A DNA stretch of 64,000 nt, taken from positions 248,001 to 312,000 of the forward strand of contig QFPK01000001.1 of NCBI GenBank assembly GCA_003248865.1, given 5' to 3'. Positions 1 to 9,266 of this stretch are shown here, piece by piece (within the stretch, counting starts at the first letter, position 1; each line of letters opens with the position of its first letter). Both the position numbers and the translations under genes were made by a program. This stretch comes from Sphingomonas sp. GTDB lineage: Bacteria; Pseudomonadota; Alphaproteobacteria; Sphingomonadales; Sphingomonadaceae. The notes under the pieces are model-generated. The model ran no database searches. It was not told the DNA's origin and saw only the letters and a list, made by a program, of their open reading frames with translations.

Positions 1-1287
1 GGTGTCATCATCGGGTATCAGCACTTCACCCGCACGCACCACGGCGCCGATCTTCATGCCCGCCGGCAAACCCAGGTGGCCCAGGGGCCGGCGCAGCAAT
101 CGCGAATCCTCCGTGATCTCCGCTTCCACCACCTCGCCGAAATCCTCGCGCAAGGTGTAAAGCGCCAGGATGGAACCGTGGCGAACATGCCGCAGCACGG
201 TGGAGATGGTGACGGCGCTGGGACTGACCACAGCGTCGATGCCGAGCGTGGGGATCAGGCTTTCATAGGTGCGCTTGTTGACCAGCGTGATCGCGCGCCC
301 GCATCCTGCCTGCTTGGCGAGGACCGAGACGAAGATATTGGTTTCGTCGTCATTGGTGACGGCAACGATGGTTTCGGCCGATCCGATCTGCGCTTCCTCC
401 AGCAATTCCCGGTCCAGCGCGTCGCCCTGGAGAACGATGCTCGCGCCGCCCAGCTCGCGCGCCACCTCTTCGGAGCGTTCCTTGTCCCGCTCGATCAGCT
501 TGATATCGACCGAAGGGGATTCCCGCCGCACACGCTTGGCAAGGTGAAGGCCCACATTGCCACCGCCAACGATGACGACCCGCTTCGCTACCCGCTCATG
601 GTGGCCGAAAGCGGCCATGACATCATCGACCTGGTGCTTGCGGGCAAGGACATAGACATCATCCCCGATCTCCAGCCGGTCGTCCCTATCCGGCACGAAG
701 CAGCGTCCATGCCGGACGATCGCAAAAATCGACATGCCACCATCGGGATGGTTCTCCGCGATGTCGGCAAAGCGCTGGCCGACAACAGAGCAATTCGATG
801 TTCCGGTGTGAATGCCGAGCAACTCGACGAGGCCACCAGCCATCGGCACCTTGTCGAAGGCGCCGGGTGTGCGCAGCCGGTGTGCGATGCCTTCGGCAAT
901 CACGATTTCGGGTGCAATGATGATGTCGATGGGAAGATGCTCGGCGGCATAGAGGCCGGTCTTGTCCTGCGCGAGATAGCCGGCGTGGCGAAGCCGGGCG
1001 ATCCGGCGCTTCACATTGAACAGCGAATAGGCCACCTGACAGGCGACCATGTTCACCTCGTCCGAGCGCGTGACGGCAATCAGCATGTCGGCATCGCGCG
1101 CGCCGGCCTGTTGCAGCGTCGCCGGGTGGGAAGCATGGCCGATGATGCCACGCACGTCATAGCTTTCATCGACGCGCCGGACCTGTTCCGGGTCGATGTC
1201 GATGACGGTGACGTTGATGCCTTCCGTTGCAAGATGGCGGGCAATGGTCGTGCCGACCTGACCTGCGCCGCAGATGACGACTCTCAT
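1..1287 (-). CDS. trkA: Trk potassium-uptake regulatory protein TrkA (partial, runs off the left edge)
   Basis: Cytosolic peripheral subunit that binds NAD(H) and gates the Trk K+ channel. The reverse-strand translation opens with MRVVICGAGQVGTTIARHL, a Rossmann GxGxxG motif followed by an acidic stretch (VIDID). A second Rossmann segment (VVIVGGGNVGLHLAKR) lies near residue 235, giving the duplicated RCK-N/RCK-C layout of TrkA. About 429 codons are visible and the C-terminal end lies outside the window, close to the usual ~458 residues. The start at 1287 is the only ATG placed directly before the first Rossmann strand. No partner TrkH/TrkG is seen here. A long open frame on the opposite strand covers the gene but reads as antisense shadow. 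Confidence 0.93.
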   Translation of the reverse strand, partial: MRVVICGAGQVGTTIARHLATEGINVTVIDIDPEQVRRVDESYDVRGIIGHASHPATLQQAGARDADMLIAVTRSDEVNMVACQVAYSLFNVKRRIARLRHAGYLAQDKTGLYAAEHLPIDIIIAPEIVIAEGIAHRLRTPGAFDKVPMAGGLVELLGIHTGTSNCSVVGQRFADIAENHPDGGMSIFAIVRHGRCFVPDRDDRLEIGDDVYVLARKHQVDDVMAAFGHHERVAKRVVIVGGGNVGLHLAKRVRRESPSVDIKLIERDKERSEEVARELGGASIVLQGDALDRELLEEAQIGSAETIVAVTNDDETNIFVSVLAKQAGCGRAITLVNKRTYESLIPTLGIDAVVSPSAVTISTVLRHVRHGSILALYTLREDFGEVVEAEITEDSRLLRRPLGHLGLPAGMKIGAVVRAGEVLIPDDDT

Positions 1288-1441
1288 TCCTGTTCTCCGG
1301 GCGCTTCGATCCGGTGCGGTCACTACCGCGCCGACCTTCCTAACCCAAGTGCTATCGGACTTCCGGTGATTGCGATGTGCGGCAGAACATGGAACAAGGC
1401 GATACTTTCAGTGCGGGCGGATATTTGACGAAAGGGGCAGA

Positions 1442-1690
1442 ATGGCCACGGCTCAACTCTTGGTGGAACGCGGTTCCTACAAGGATAAGTCCCAGGATTG
1501 GGGGAGCTTCGATTTCCTTTCGCTGCCGTCGCCGGGGGACCGATTGGCGGTCGAACACGAAGGAACGACGCATTTTCTGACCGTGCTTTGCGTCCATCAC
1601 CAGCCCTCCCGTATCCCGGACGGTGGCGGTCCTGTTGCCGAACCGGCATCGGCTGCCGTTGTTGCGAAATGGACGGGTTCCGAAGATTAA
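1442..1690 (+). CDS. Small hypothetical protein (82 aa)
   Basis: I do not recognise a named family. The ATG at 1442 follows a purine-rich GAAAGGGG ribosome-binding site. The product begins MATAQLLVERGSYKD, has a central WGSFDFLSLPSPGDRL stretch and no signal peptide or membrane segment. The balanced amino-acid composition, without the Arg/Pro/Ala excess of shadow frames, supports a real gene. It lies divergent from trkA and ends 14 bases before the convergent uppP. Upstream ATGs in the same frame (1370) would add an unlikely Arg-rich leader. Confidence 0.55.
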   Translation: MATAQLLVERGSYKDKSQDWGSFDFLSLPSPGDRLAVEHEGTTHFLTVLCVHHQPSRIPDGGGPVAEPASAAVVAKWTGSED

Positions 1691-1704
1691 TCACAGGAAG
1701 CCGC

Positions 1705-2532
1705 CTAGATCGGCGACAGGATGCCGAACCCGAGCAGGATCAGCAGCAGGCTTCCGATGCCCACGCGATACCAGACGAACGGCATGAAGCTGTAGCTGGA
1801 GATGATCCGCAGGAAAGCGACGATCACGCCGTAGCCTACGACGAAGGAAATGGCGGTCGCGAGCGCGGTTTCGCCAAAGCCGAACGGCCCGAACTCGCCC
1901 CAATGCCGGAAAAGCTGGTAGAAGCCGGACGCCAGCACCGCCGGAATGGCGAGCAGGAAGGAATAGCGCGCCGCCGCCTCGCGTGTGTAGCCGAGTAGCA
2001 GGCCAACGCTGATAGTCCCGCCCGATCGCGACACGCCGGGCACCAGCGCCATCGCCTGCGCGAAGCCGAGCAGAATGCCGTCTCGCAGCGTCATGCCGGA
2101 CAGCTCGCGCTTCCGTAGGCCGAACCGATCGGCCGCGCCCAGCAGGATGCCGAACAGGATGAGCATCGAAGCGGTGATGTAGAGGTTGCGAAACGATCCT
2201 TCGATCCAGTCCTTGAACAGCAGCCCCAGGATGGCGATAGGCAGCGTGCCGAGGATGACTAGCCAGCCCAGGCGCACGTCCGGGGCTTCCTCCCGTCGCT
2301 TGCCTAGCGGAGACCGCAACCAGGCGGAGCCAATGCGCCAGATGTCCCGGCGGAAATAGAGCAACACGGCCGCTTCCGTGCCAATCTGCGTAATTGCAGT
2401 GAAGGCGGCTCCCGGATCGGTTGCCGAAGGCAGGAACTCGCCCACGATCCGCAGATGCGCGCTGGACGAAATTGGCAGGAACTCGGTCAGTCCCTGCACA
2501 ATGCCGAGCAACGCCGCTTCCAGCCATGACAT
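1705..2532 (-). CDS. uppP: Undecaprenyl-diphosphatase UppP/BacA
   Basis: Integral membrane phosphatase that recycles undecaprenyl pyrophosphate to the monophosphate carrier for peptidoglycan synthesis; overproduction gives bacitracin resistance in relatives. The 275-residue length is normal. Signature segments are visible: GIVQGLTEFLPISSSAHL near the N-terminus (the ExxxE/PISSS region) and LVPGVSRSGGTIS in the second half, with about eight hydrophobic segments. The start MSWLEAALLG at 2532 matches family N-termini; longer in-frame starts read into nhaA. It lies 7 bases after the nhaA stop, so it is probably the third gene of a usp-nhaA-uppP transcript. Confidence 0.95.
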   Translation of the reverse strand: MSWLEAALLGIVQGLTEFLPISSSAHLRIVGEFLPSATDPGAAFTAITQIGTEAAVLLYFRRDIWRIGSAWLRSPLGKRREEAPDVRLGWLVILGTLPIAILGLLFKDWIEGSFRNLYITASMLILFGILLGAADRFGLRKRELSGMTLRDGILLGFAQAMALVPGVSRSGGTISVGLLLGYTREAAARYSFLLAIPAVLASGFYQLFRHWGEFGPFGFGETALATAISFVVGYGVIVAFLRIISSYSFMPFVWYRVGIGSLLLILLGFGILSPI

Positions 2533-2539
2533 CAGCTCG

Positions 2540-3736
2540 TCAGGAATGTGCCGCTCCCCGGATCGCTGCGGCTTTGGGTTTGTCCGCCATGCGCAGGATG
2601 AGGAAGCCGGCGATTGCCGACAGCAGCGAGCCGCCCAGAACACCAATCTTCACTTCATCCATTAGAAGCGGATCGGTAAAAGCGAGACCGCCGATGAACA
2701 GGCTCATGGTGAAGCCGATGCCGCACAACATGCAGACGGCATAGATCTGCACCCAATTGGCGTTGGCCGGTTTTGGCCCCAGACCGAGGCGGATACAGCA
2801 CCACAAAGCGCCGAACACGCCGATTTGCTTGCCGAGGAACAGGCCCGCCGCAACACCGAGCGGCAGGGGCGCCAGCAAATGCTCCACACCGATGCCCGCG
2901 AAGGACACGCCCGCATTGGCAAAGCCGAAAATCGGCAAGATGGCATAGGCCACCCAGGGCTGGAGTGCGTGTTCGAGACGATGGAGCGGCGATTCCATGC
3001 CTTCCGGCGCGGACGGCCCCGCGCGTAACGGAATGAACATGGCGCTCAGCACGCCCGCAATGGTGGCATGCACACCCGACAGCAGCACCGTCAGCCACAG
3101 CAGCGCGGCAAGCGCAAGGTAGGGTGCGAGCCGCGACACGCCCATACGGTTGAGCGCCAGCATCCCCGCCATGATCGCCAGCGAGGCCAGCAGGGCAAGG
3201 CCGTTGATGTCATCGGTATAGGCAAGCGCGATGATCGCCACCGCCCCCATGTCGTCAACGATGGCGACCGTGACGAGGAACAGCTTGAGCGAGGTCGGCA
3301 CACGCTTGCCGAGCAGCGCCATCACGCCAATCGCGAAAGCGATGTCAGTCGCGGCGGGAATTGCCCAACCACGCGCCAATCCCGGCGTGCCGCCGGCGAT
3401 CGCCAGATAGACCAGCGCCGGCACCGCCATGCCGCCCGCCGCCGCGATCATCGGCAAGGCCCGATCCGACCAGCTAGAAAGCTGGCCGCCGGCGAACTCG
3501 CGCTTGATCTCCAGCCCGACGAGCAGAAAGAACAGCGCCATCAGTCCGTCATTGATCCAGTGGAGCAGCGACAGCGGCCCCGCATAGACGTGGAGGCTAT
3601 GGAAATAGCTGTCCGCCAGCGGGCTGTTGGCAACCAGCATGGCAAGCGCCGCGGCGAGCATCAGCAGGATGCCGCCCGCTGCCTCGCTGCGCAGGAAATC
3701 GCGCAGGATGGATGGACGCACCTTGTTCATCGTCAT
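2540..3736 (-). CDS. nhaA: Na+/H+ antiporter NhaA
   Basis: Inner-membrane secondary antiporter that exports Na+ for H+ in pH and salt homeostasis. The 398 residues contain the typical start (LRSEAAGGILLMLAAALA), the early LVGLEIKREF segment, the paired-aspartate ion site in LVTVAIVDDMGAVAIIAL, and the ending GIGFTMSLFIGGLAF. The ATG at 3736 overlaps the stop of the upstream universal stress gene in an ATGA quartet, indicating translational coupling; a second ATG two codons later (3730) is an alternative start. It is followed closely by uppP. Confidence 0.96.
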   Translation of the reverse strand: MTMNKVRPSILRDFLRSEAAGGILLMLAAALAMLVANSPLADSYFHSLHVYAGPLSLLHWINDGLMALFFLLVGLEIKREFAGGQLSSWSDRALPMIAAAGGMAVPALVYLAIAGGTPGLARGWAIPAATDIAFAIGVMALLGKRVPTSLKLFLVTVAIVDDMGAVAIIALAYTDDINGLALLASLAIMAGMLALNRMGVSRLAPYLALAALLWLTVLLSGVHATIAGVLSAMFIPLRAGPSAPEGMESPLHRLEHALQPWVAYAILPIFGFANAGVSFAGIGVEHLLAPLPLGVAAGLFLGKQIGVFGALWCCIRLGLGPKPANANWVQIYAVCMLCGIGFTMSLFIGGLAFTDPLLMDEVKIGVLGGSLLSAIAGFLILRMADKPKAAAIRGAAHS

Positions 3737-4551
3737 GCCCTGTGTTCGCGCACCATCAGCACATCGACATCGGCCGCTGCCAACAGTGCCTCGGCCTGGC
3801 TGCCGATCGTGGCGTGGGCAAAGCCGCTGCGACCGTGCGTGCCGAGCACGAGAAGGTCCGCCCCTGTGCTCTTGAGCCGGCCGAGGATCACGCCGCCCGT
3901 CTCGCCTTCCTCGGCCAGCGCCTTGATGCGCGCGCTCAGGGGTGACACGTCCGCATGAGCAAGAAAGGCATCGAGTCCTTCCCAGGCTTCCGCCCGAACC
4001 TCCTGCTTGACGTCATCGGACTTGAGCCAGCCCTCATAGGGAACATGGAAAGCATGAACGAGCGTGATGGCCGCATCAGGGAAAAGCCCGGCGGCGGTGA
4101 GAAGGGCCGCACGCGAGCAATCGGAAAGATCGGTAGCGACGACCATATGCGCATAAGGACCGCTCGCCCGCCCTCGCACGACAAGCACAGGAGCATCGGC
4201 ATTGCGCACGATGTGATCGACCGCCGTGCCCAGCAAATAGTCGCCGACGCTGTTGTAGCGCGCAACGCCGGCTACGATCAGATCGCTGCCGCGCTCCGCC
4301 GCGAGTTGGGTCAGCACCTTAGGCGCCGAGCCGATCCGCACCACAAGCTCCGCATCCCGCGCCTCTTGCGGCAGGTCCGCGCGCAGTCGCTCGACAGTCG
4401 CGGGATCGGGATCACCGTCGCCTTTCTCCAGCACATGCGCGATGACCAGCTTGCCGTTCTTTTCGCGCACGACCTGAAGCGCCCGGTCAAGCGGCCGATC
4501 CGACCGCGCGGTGAAGTCGCTAGCAAGCAGCGTCTCGAAAACTCTAGCCAT
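3733..4551 (-). CDS. Tandem-domain universal stress protein
   Basis: Cytosolic UspA-family protein of 272 residues with two Usp folds in tandem. The first domain starts FETLLASDFTARSDRPLDRAL and ends LAPVLVVRG-like; the second starts MVVATDLSDCSRAALL. The second carries the nucleotide-binding loop pattern G-x2-G-x9-G-S (GTHGRSGFAHATIGS), whereas the first has a degenerate loop (GVARYNSVGDYLLG). The start MARVFETLL at 4551 has a GGGGAGC ribosome-binding site nearby. It is first in the run with nhaA and uppP, suggesting a stress or ion-homeostasis operon. Confidence 0.88.
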   Translation of the reverse strand: MARVFETLLASDFTARSDRPLDRALQVVREKNGKLVIAHVLEKGDGDPDPATVERLRADLPQEARDAELVVRIGSAPKVLTQLAAERGSDLIVAGVARYNSVGDYLLGTAVDHIVRNADAPVLVVRGRASGPYAHMVVATDLSDCSRAALLTAAGLFPDAAITLVHAFHVPYEGWLKSDDVKQEVRAEAWEGLDAFLAHADVSPLSARIKALAEEGETGGVILGRLKSTGADLLVLGTHGRSGFAHATIGSQAEALLAAADVDVLMVREHRA

Positions 4552-5457
4552 GATCGCTCCCCTTCGATGCTCAGTGGAAAACGCGCGACGCACTGGCCAC
4601 GCAACGCGCAAGTGGGGCCGCGCCAACAGGCTTACCCCCGCCCGAAAAGGCGCCGTCCACAAACCGACGAGGAAATGAAATCACGCCATTGTCTGGCGAA
4701 ATCGAACGCAAGGCTTTCATGCTGCAACGCACTCCCGAAAAACGTATCAACCGTTCTCCGTATTCGGGCAGGATGCCCGGGCGCACGCAGCACACGCCAG
4801 CGCAGTATGAATATCGTGGCCGCCGGATGGTTTCAACCACCAACGGATCACTCACACAACACGCCGCTGCTTAACTTCCCGGCAGTATCATTCACCCCCA
4901 AGCAATCCCACTGGACAGTTGGCACTTGTGATGGTATGCGGCATCTGCTTCGAGCAAATATTGAAGTAAACTCAATACCTTGCCACGGCGACCGGGTGCC
5001 CGTAGGGGTCACCAGCTTGATATCGCTGGGGAAATTGGAGCCACTACTGGCTAGTTCCCTCCACTTGAGGCGGAAGTTCCCTCCACACCATCCCACAACC
5101 CGACTACATTTCCGGCCAGAACGGCGTCCGCACCGCTTTTCGCGAGCATCAGGACGCGCTTTCTGCGGCTGTGTAGCGGCCCATATATCATGGCTTATCC
5201 CCAACATACTGTCGGCCTGACCATCGCTGAGGCTTAGTTCCGTGAGGTAGTAGCAGGCATTCTTCCGCAGCCGTGGAACACGAACATGTCTTTCGGATCG
5301 CACCCACGCAGCCGGTTCGCCGCCTCTGTGATGGCCACCCGCACCTTTGTGGTTGCAATCAGTCGGTGCAGGCTGGTTTGAAGCGGCTCGACGGAGGCAC
5401 AGAGTTTGTCGGTACGATCATACATCAGGGTGATGGCGCGCTTCGGGATGCCGGCGC
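4552..5457. other. Gene-poor region, possibly decayed coding DNA
   Basis: About 900 bases between the usp operon and the alcohol dehydrogenase. I see no convincing gene. Reverse-strand frames at 4848-5303 and 5234-5425 are short, with ordinary-looking amino-acid stretches broken by stops and frame changes. An 11-base direct repeat (GTTCCCTCCAC) occurs twice between 5050 and 5100. The region is somewhat more AT-rich than its surroundings. It may be the remains of a lost gene or insertion, but no family could be named. The usp promoter should lie at its left end. Confidence 0.4.
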
Positions 5458-6513
5458 TCAGGCCAGTGTCGAAATGTCGATCACGAAACGATAGCGGACG
5501 TCGTTCCGTTCGAGGCGCTCGAAGGCCATGTTGATCTCATCCGGCCGGATGCGTTCAACATCGGCCACGATGCCGTGCTTGGCGCAGAAATCGAGCATCT
5601 CCTGCGTCTCGGCGATGCCGCCGATGTTGGATCCGGAAAAGCTGCGCCGATTGCTGATCACGCTGAAGGCATTGATTTGCAGCGGCTTGGGCGGGAGACC
5701 GACAAGCACGACACTGCCGTCGATGGCGAGAAGGCCAAGGTAGCTGTCTATGTCGTGCGGCGCGGAGACCGTGTCGATAACGAGGTCGATTTTCGACGTG
5801 AAACGCGCCATCTGTTCTGGATCGGTCGACAGGATCGCGTCGTGCGCGCCAAGCCGCCTGGCGTCCGCGATCTTGCTTTCGCTGGTGGTGATCACCACCA
5901 CATGTGCTCCCATGGCGCTGGCGATCCTGACCGCCAGATGACCCAGCCCGCCAACGCCGACGACCCCGACGGTCTTGCCGGCACCCGCGCCCCAGTGCCT
6001 GAGTGGCGAGTAGACGGTGATGCCGGCGCAGAGCAATGGTGCCGCCGCAGCGAGGTCCAGGCTATCGGGCATGCGCAGCGTGTAACTCTCCTTGCAGACA
6101 TAGGTCTGGGAGAAGCCGCCAAAAGTCACGCCGCCGAGATAGTTGTCAGGCGAGTTGAACGACATCACCGTGCCACCCTCGCCGTGGCAAAATTGCTCCA
6201 GATCGTGCTGACAGGCCGAGCAAGCACCGCAGGAGTCAACGATGCAGCCGACGGCGGCAAGATCACCTTCCTTGAACGTCTTCACCGCGGCGCCAACCCC
6301 GGTCACGCGACCCACAATCTCGTGCCCCGGCACCATCGGATAGCGGCTTATGCCGAAGTCATTGCGCGCCTGGTGCAGGTCGGAGTGACAGATGCCGCAG
6401 TACAACACCTGCAATCTGACGTCATCGGGCTGAAGCTCGCGCCGCTCGATGTCGATTACTTCCAACGGGGTATGCGGGCCTTGGGTGCCAATAGCCTTGA
6501 TCTTTGTGGTCAT
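5458..6513 (-). CDS. Zinc-dependent NAD(P) alcohol dehydrogenase (cinnamyl-ADH / YahK type)
   Basis: Medium-chain dehydrogenase/reductase of 351 residues that interconverts aldehydes and alcohols. Catalytic-zinc ligands appear in CGICHSDLH and GHE. The structural-zinc lobe is CGACSACQHDLEQFC. The cofactor loop GVVGVGGLGHLAVRIASAMG is followed by VITTSESK, the Thr-Ser-x-x-Lys arrangement common in NADP-preferring YahK-like enzymes. The start MTTKIKAIG at 6513 has a GGGAGAAG ribosome-binding site; the longer frame lacks one. It is not obviously linked to the catabolic genes further right. Substrate range cannot be read from the sequence. Confidence 0.9.
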   Translation of the reverse strand: MTTKIKAIGTQGPHTPLEVIDIERRELQPDDVRLQVLYCGICHSDLHQARNDFGISRYPMVPGHEIVGRVTGVGAAVKTFKEGDLAAVGCIVDSCGACSACQHDLEQFCHGEGGTVMSFNSPDNYLGGVTFGGFSQTYVCKESYTLRMPDSLDLAAAAPLLCAGITVYSPLRHWGAGAGKTVGVVGVGGLGHLAVRIASAMGAHVVVITTSESKIADARRLGAHDAILSTDPEQMARFTSKIDLVIDTVSAPHDIDSYLGLLAIDGSVVLVGLPPKPLQINAFSVISNRRSFSGSNIGGIAETQEMLDFCAKHGIVADVERIRPDEINMAFERLERNDVRYRFVIDISTLA

Positions 6514-6662
6514 GTCTTCTCCCGGAATTCGAAGATTATCTGCGGACCGCTCCCTCACGCGAGGGAATGCGGGGCTTGGTTCGTGCGGTCATTCTTCACG
6601 TCGAGAGAGCAGATGGCAGGTGGAAACACCCGCAGCCTGGCGCGACGCAGCCTTGACGAAAG

Positions 6663-7484
6663 TCAGCGGGTCGATCGCGCGGCGCTCCAGCTTTGCCCGC
6701 CGGACGTCCGGCCTGACATCGCTCCATCCGCCACTTCACCGGTGTAACGCTGGTTCCCCGCCGTGAACGTGATCTGGGCGCCATCCATCTTCGCATCACT
6801 GATCGGCAACGAGTTGCCTCCCTGCACAAGCTCGCCCGACAGCATCTGATATCTCTGCGAGAGCTTCAGGTCGCCGCTCGCCAGCTTCCAGTTGCCTTCG
6901 ACCCTGGCGGGAACCACCCATTTGTAAGCAGTGCACCATGAGGTGCAGTCACCGCCGGCGTTGATCTCTTCATCAGGTTGCCAGTCCCCCATGTCGAACG
7001 AGTTCGAAACGATGCGGGTGCCCGGCTTCATCTCGAGCAGGGTCGGGCGCAATTTGACATTCAATGCGGGCAACAGAAACAAGGTGATGACCGAAGCCCG
7101 CGAGAAGTCGGACTCGAAGATATCTGCCTGCTCGAAAGTCGCGAGGCTGGAAACGCCCTGGGTTTTCGCGGCGCGCTGTGCGAGCGCGACCATGTCGGGA
7201 TTATATTCGATGCCATGCGCGCGGACACCGCGCTGCGCGGCAGTGATCACCGTGCGCCCGTCCCCCGAGCCGAGATCGATCAGATAGTCCTTTGGCGTGA
7301 CCTTTGCCATGTCGAGCATGCGATCGACCAGAGCCTGCGGCGTGGGGACCCAGACCACATCCTTGCCGGCCTGCCCGGAGGAGGGGGTGTATTCACTGGA
7401 GGCCGGCGCGCTTTGGGCGCAGGCGGTCGTGGACGCGAGCGCGGTGATCGCGCAGACTGCAGCAACGGTGCGAAGTGTCTTCAT
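6663..7484 (-). CDS. Exported class I SAM-dependent methyltransferase-like protein
   Basis: 273 residues. The N-terminus (MKTLRTVAAVCAITALASTTACAQ) is a clear signal peptide, possibly with a weak lipobox at the Cys. The following domain has an intact SAM-binding motif I, YLIDLGSGDGRTVITAA, with a downstream acidic residue (GIEYNP), so it has a cofactor pocket despite an export signal. The C-terminal ~70 residues look like a separate beta-rich segment. It follows the APC permease gene by 25 bases and is probably cotranscribed with it. The substrate is unknown. Similar signal-peptide-bearing methyltransferase proteins are known in proteobacterial genomes, but I cannot name a characterised one. 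Confidence 0.72.
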   Translation of the reverse strand: MKTLRTVAAVCAITALASTTACAQSAPASSEYTPSSGQAGKDVVWVPTPQALVDRMLDMAKVTPKDYLIDLGSGDGRTVITAAQRGVRAHGIEYNPDMVALAQRAAKTQGVSSLATFEQADIFESDFSRASVITLFLLPALNVKLRPTLLEMKPGTRIVSNSFDMGDWQPDEEINAGGDCTSWCTAYKWVVPARVEGNWKLASGDLKLSQRYQMLSGELVQGGNSLPISDAKMDGAQITFTAGNQRYTGEVADGAMSGRTSGGQSWSAARSTR

Positions 7485-7509
7485 GAGCGGACCTCCTGAT
7501 GTAGACTCG

Positions 7510-8922
7510 TCAATCGATGGAAGGGAAAGCGGGGCGAGCAGACGTATTCACGTCCCCAACGGCCTCTTTGCGGCGGAAGAGAAGGAGCGGTGCGCCCGCA
7601 GCAAGCACGGCCACGCCAACCAGTGAGGCAAGGCCGGTATAGGCGATGCTGGCGTACAGCATGTATCCGCACGTCAGGCAGAACAGAGCAGGGATCAGCG
7701 GATACAGGGGGACCCTGTATGGCAGGATCCGGTCTGGCTCGCGGATACGAAGTACGATGAGCCCCGCGCCGACGAGCAGAAGGAATCCCCAGAAGACTGG
7801 TGCCGTATATTCGACCATCGCTTCGAAACCGTTGCGAGTGGCCGCGCCGACCCCGACGAGAGCCAGCGCCACGATAGCCTGCGCGATCAGCCCGTTGGCG
7901 GGGTTCCGCCTGCGCTGATTCCACTCCCCGACGCCTGGCAAGACTGTCAGATCCTTGGCCATGGCATAATAGACGCGCGCGCCGGTGAAGATCGTTGCAT
8001 TGAGCGTCGAGGCGGCGGCGACAACGATAGCGATGCTGACAACCACGGCACCTGACGGGCCAGCGACCTGGCGCATCATATCCGCTGCCACCGCCTCCGA
8101 GCCGCGCAGACCATCCAGGCCGAGAATGGCAAGCAACGCCAGGTTCGTGAGGACATACAGGCCGGAGATCACGGCGGTCCCGATTATCAGCACCTTCGCG
8201 ATGTTGCGCGGTGCCTCGTCAAGTTCGCCCGTCAGATAGGCGGCTTCGGTCCAGCCGCCGTAGGTGAGCAGCACGAACACCATCGCCAGACCCAACGCAG
8301 ATCCGCCGGATCCAGGCGCCGGCGCCGGCGTCGGCGTTTCCGGCGAGCCAAGAAGACCGAAGGCTATGATTGCCACGATCGCACCGACCTCCACGAACGT
8401 GACGGAGATCTGCAGGACCTTGCTCTGAAATGTCCCGGCCACATTGATAGATGTGAACAGGATGATGGCCATTGCAGCGTAGAGCGCCGGGCCATAGGCC
8501 CCGAGAGGGAGCAGTTGTGCTGCATAGTCGCCCATAACGAACGCGACACCGGCAATCGCACCCGTCTGAATCACGGCTCCACGTGCCCAACCGAAAAACA
8601 TGGCGACAGGCTTGCCATAGGCGCGCGCGAGGAAGTGATATTCCCCGCCCGCATGCGGATGGGCCGCGGCGAGCTCGGCGTAGCACAAAGCGCCGATCAA
8701 CGTGACCAAACCGCCAGCCAGCCATACCGCGATGAAAACGAACTCGTTCCCGACGTTCGCGGCGACGATTGAAGGGGTACGGAAAATGCCTATCCCGATG
8801 ACCAGACCGACCATGATCGTGATGGCGTCGAACACCGAGAGCGAGCCGCGCTCGTGACCGGGTTTGCCAAGTCGCTCCAACAAACATTTCTCTCCGAGAC
8901 AGCGTGTTGCCAACGCCGTCAT
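7510..8922 (-). CDS. APC-superfamily amino-acid permease
   Basis: Integral membrane amino-acid transporter of 470 residues. About 12 hydrophobic segments are visible. The first carries the APC signature region MVGLVIGIGIFRTPSIVAA, with the unwound GIGIF helix break that contacts substrate, and PHAGGEYHFLARAYG follows in the second. It resembles the LAT/SLC7-like branch (TEAAYLTGELDEAPRNIAK). I chose the ATG at 8922; a TTG seven codons earlier is possible. The methyltransferase-like gene follows directly. Specificity is not predictable from the sequence. Confidence 0.85.
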   Translation of the reverse strand: MTALATRCLGEKCLLERLGKPGHERGSLSVFDAITIMVGLVIGIGIFRTPSIVAANVGNEFVFIAVWLAGGLVTLIGALCYAELAAAHPHAGGEYHFLARAYGKPVAMFFGWARGAVIQTGAIAGVAFVMGDYAAQLLPLGAYGPALYAAMAIILFTSINVAGTFQSKVLQISVTFVEVGAIVAIIAFGLLGSPETPTPAPAPGSGGSALGLAMVFVLLTYGGWTEAAYLTGELDEAPRNIAKVLIIGTAVISGLYVLTNLALLAILGLDGLRGSEAVAADMMRQVAGPSGAVVVSIAIVVAAASTLNATIFTGARVYYAMAKDLTVLPGVGEWNQRRRNPANGLIAQAIVALALVGVGAATRNGFEAMVEYTAPVFWGFLLLVGAGLIVLRIREPDRILPYRVPLYPLIPALFCLTCGYMLYASIAYTGLASLVGVAVLAAGAPLLLFRRKEAVGDVNTSARPAFPSID

Positions 8923-9266
8923 AATGTCGCCGGAACATCTCAAAGATAGGCTCTGCTTTTGGCATGAGCCTATGAGGCGTGCTCACTAATCGGGGCCCAC
9001 AGGAAGACCTGAAGCAATAATCTGTCGGCCCTTTGAGGCTGTCTAACACATTGGAATATTACAGGATCAGGCATTTCCGGCCTCCTCGGGCCATGCTTGT
9101 TCATGCAGCTTTCCGGTTCTCCCGCAGGGCTTCGGAGGCAGACCGGAAACATCGACCATCCACTTTGCTGCCAGGGACTGAATCATGTTTGCTGCCAGGG
9201 ACTGAATCATGATCGTCCCATAGGAAGCATGCTCGCCGTGGATGCTGAAGTGGCCTGATGCAGCCC
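8923..9266. other. Non-coding junction region
   Basis: About 340 bases between the permease and the IclR regulator gene. No convincing gene is present; a short reverse frame (9067-9312) overlaps the end of the regulator gene and shows no recognisable motif. The stretch contains an exact 24-bp tandem duplication and marks the transition from backbone genes to the catabolic locus. The permease promoter should lie at its left end. Confidence 0.5.
9164..9211. repeat. Exact 24-bp tandem duplication
   Basis: Two identical 24-base units lie head to tail (9164-9187 and 9188-9211), each reading TTTGCTGCCAGGGACTGAAT followed by CATG. The unit length is a multiple of three, but no credible gene contains it. 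It is probably a replication-slippage product. Confidence 0.9.

Noticed and set aside
76..1428. Long forward open frame opposite trkA
   Set aside because: It is the antisense of a clear TrkA reading frame and has shadow-type composition (Asp/Arg/His-rich, no motifs).
3068..3958. Forward 296-codon open frame across nhaA and usp
   Set aside because: Antisense shadow rich in Arg, Gln and His; both reverse-strand genes are intact and recognisable.
5100..5425. Possible tyrosine-recombinase C-terminal remnant on the reverse strand
   Set aside because: A faint resemblance (a DRTD segment and a possible GRYTAAES piece) needs two frame changes and lacks the HxxR and catalytic Tyr context, so no family is claimed.
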